Shown here: positions 4,812 to 5,886 of the stretch, one piece after another | How the letters are laid out: each line of letters begins with the position of its first letter | Numbering within the stretch: the stretch's first letter is position 1 | Assembly (NCBI GenBank): GCA_007119405.1 | Contig: SKPT01000574.1 | Location: 1-5,886 of the forward strand | DNA from: Phycisphaeraceae bacterium | GTDB lineage: Bacteria > Planctomycetota > Phycisphaerae > Phycisphaerales > Phycisphaeraceae | Length of the DNA: 5,886 nucleotides | Direction of reading: 5' to 3' | Program-made: the position numbers and the translations under genes | Notes under the pieces: generated by a model | Told to the model about the DNA's origin: nothing | The model's input: the letters and a program-made list of their open reading frames with translations, nothing else | The model's database searches: none

Positions 4812-5886
4812 ATGCGATCGACCTTCCAGCGGATCATGGCGGCGATGGTCATGGGCCTGGCGCTTGCCGTCGCGTCCCCGGCGTGGTCGCTCGAGGCCGA
4901 CCAGTTCACCCTGCCGCCGCAGCCCCTGGCCGACCTCGGCCCGGACCTGGACGCCAAGCTCCGGATGCGTCTGGAGCACATCATCGACGAGCTCAACGAC
5001 CGCATCGACCAGGCCGAGGCCCGCGCCCAGGCCGCGGCAAACACGGAACAGCGCCGAACCGCCGGGCTCGAGGCCGCCGCCTGGCTGTCGCATCACCGCG
5101 TCTGCGAGGCGCTCTGGCGTCGCTTCGGCCACGGTTGGCCCGAGGCCTGGATCGAGCTCTACCTCCGCCACGCCGACTTCGAGCACGACAAACCCCTGCG
5201 CTTCAACCTCCGCTACCACCGCTCCAAGTTCGGGCTCGCCGCGGTCTGGCGGCCGCAACTGCTCATCGGCGTCGCGCCCGTCGTCAACCTCCACGGCTCG
5301 AAAATGGGCACCGACAAGATCGGCCACTTCTTCGCCCAGGGCTACGAGTACTACCGCATCTACCACCGCGGCCTCGAAGCCGGGCTGACCCCGGAAAAGG
5401 CGCGCGGCGCCGCCGTCACACACGGAGTAACACAGGAACGCACCTACTTCGGCTACTGGGTCAGCGGAACCTACTCCAACGCCGACCTCGCCGCCAACTA
5501 CGCCGGGTTCATGTTCTACCGCAACCTCACGCGTGTCGTGCACGTCGACGGCCGGACGCTCGAACCCATCCTCGTACGCGACGACGGACGATGGGCCTTC
5601 AACCCCCAGCGCCAGAACCTGCTCGCCCCCTTCATCTCCGATCATTTCAACGAGGCCATGAACCCCGCCCATTACGAGGCCCCCATGCGCTGGTCGATCC
5701 GCCAGGTGCTCCAGAACGACGACGACCGCCGCAACGCCTGGCGCGAGCGCTACGGCCTCACACGCGAGCAGGAAGCACAACGCACCCACGAGCTCGCGGC
5801 CTGGCACAGGCACGACTACGGCCACAGCGGCTTCGAAAACGTGCTGACGGCGGCGAAGCTTTTCTTTGATGAGCACGAGGACACCG
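4812..5886 (+). CDS. Exported protein of unknown function with a DKIGHF motif, partial at its C-terminus
   Basis: The frame from the ATG at 4812 is open to the window end, giving 358 visible residues and no stop. Residues 1-26 look like a Sec signal peptide: Arg residues at 2 and 7, a hydrophobic core MAAMVMGLALAVA (9-21), and likely cleavage after AWS (24-26). A charged helical segment follows (~45-80). Conserved-looking features are GTDKIGHFFAQGYEYY (166-181), YFGYWVSGTYSNADLAANYAG (212-232, with S222, N223, D225 and N229), and a His/Asp-rich tail (325-338). DKxGHF recalls the DKxxHF motif of YfiM/DUF2279-type envelope proteins, but I cannot assign a family. H172 and E179 could bind a metal. 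Only a weak GGAAA (4802-4806) precedes the start, and the repeat block ends eight bases upstream. No function is claimed. Confidence 0.8.
   Translation, partial: MRSTFQRIMAAMVMGLALAVASPAWSLEADQFTLPPQPLADLGPDLDAKLRMRLEHIIDELNDRIDQAEARAQAAANTEQRRTAGLEAAAWLSHHRVCEALWRRFGHGWPEAWIELYLRHADFEHDKPLRFNLRYHRSKFGLAAVWRPQLLIGVAPVVNLHGSKMGTDKIGHFFAQGYEYYRIYHRGLEAGLTPEKARGAAVTHGVTQERTYFGYWVSGTYSNADLAANYAGFMFYRNLTRVVHVDGRTLEPILVRDDGRWAFNPQRQNLLAPFISDHFNEAMNPAHYEAPMRWSIRQVLQNDDDRRNAWRERYGLTREQEAQRTHELAAWHRHDYGHSGFENVLTAAKLFFDEHEDT

Noticed and set aside
4797..5876. Minus-strand open frame of 359 codons, and a plus-strand frame at 4883-5869
   Set aside because: Both are shadows of the exported-protein gene. 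The minus one is Val/Gly/Glu-rich with no motif, and the plus one is Arg/Pro-rich. Only the frame starting at 4812 has a signal peptide and normal composition.

Overview
This is a GC-rich window with five protein-coding genes, two of them cut by the window edges, and two intergenic blocks of short dispersed repeats. The source looks like a Gram-negative, lipid A-making bacterium. It carries an LpxI-type lipid A enzyme, exported and membrane-anchored proteins, and repeat families whose spurious translations read like 'HRGTEST', 'MHTDAHG' and 'CPxGQAVAP'. I associate such repeats with Planctomycetota (Phycisphaerae-like) and similar environmental phyla. That placement is an inference from memory, not a database result.

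Layout, left to right. (1) Positions 1-1425, minus strand: a GH88/GH105-like unsaturated-glycoside hydrolase, its C-terminus cut off at the left edge. It ends in a 171-bp in-frame tandem duplication. (2) Positions 1426-1947: a gap between divergent genes, filled mainly by a ~405-bp composite repeat block (1441-1845) with inverted ends and a long internal hairpin. (3) 1948-2781, plus: lpxI. (4) 2782-2949: a convergent gap with a hairpin-forming dispersed repeat. (5) 2950-3798, minus: a membrane-anchored thioredoxin-fold protein with a WCGPC motif. (6) 3799-4038: a divergent promoter region. (7) 4039-4509, plus: a YbaK/ProX-type aminoacyl-tRNA deacylase. (8) 4510-4811: a second composite repeat block. 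(9) 4812-5886, plus: an exported protein of unknown function, cut at the right edge.

The genes do not form one pathway or operon. They are single genes in alternating orientation, for carbohydrate breakdown, lipid A synthesis, envelope redox, tRNA proofreading and an unknown exported protein. What links them is regulatory and repeat architecture. Three genes have a similar GCTAnCnT motif upstream of the start. In two of them it lies so close to the start codon, with no Shine-Dalgarno sequence, that leaderless transcription is likely.

I see no defence system, CRISPR array, transposase, RNA gene or secondary-metabolite cluster. The points most worth a second look are the intragenic tandem duplication, the palindromic composite repeat blocks next to gene starts, the putative leaderless promoter motif and the unassigned exported protein with a DKIGHF motif.
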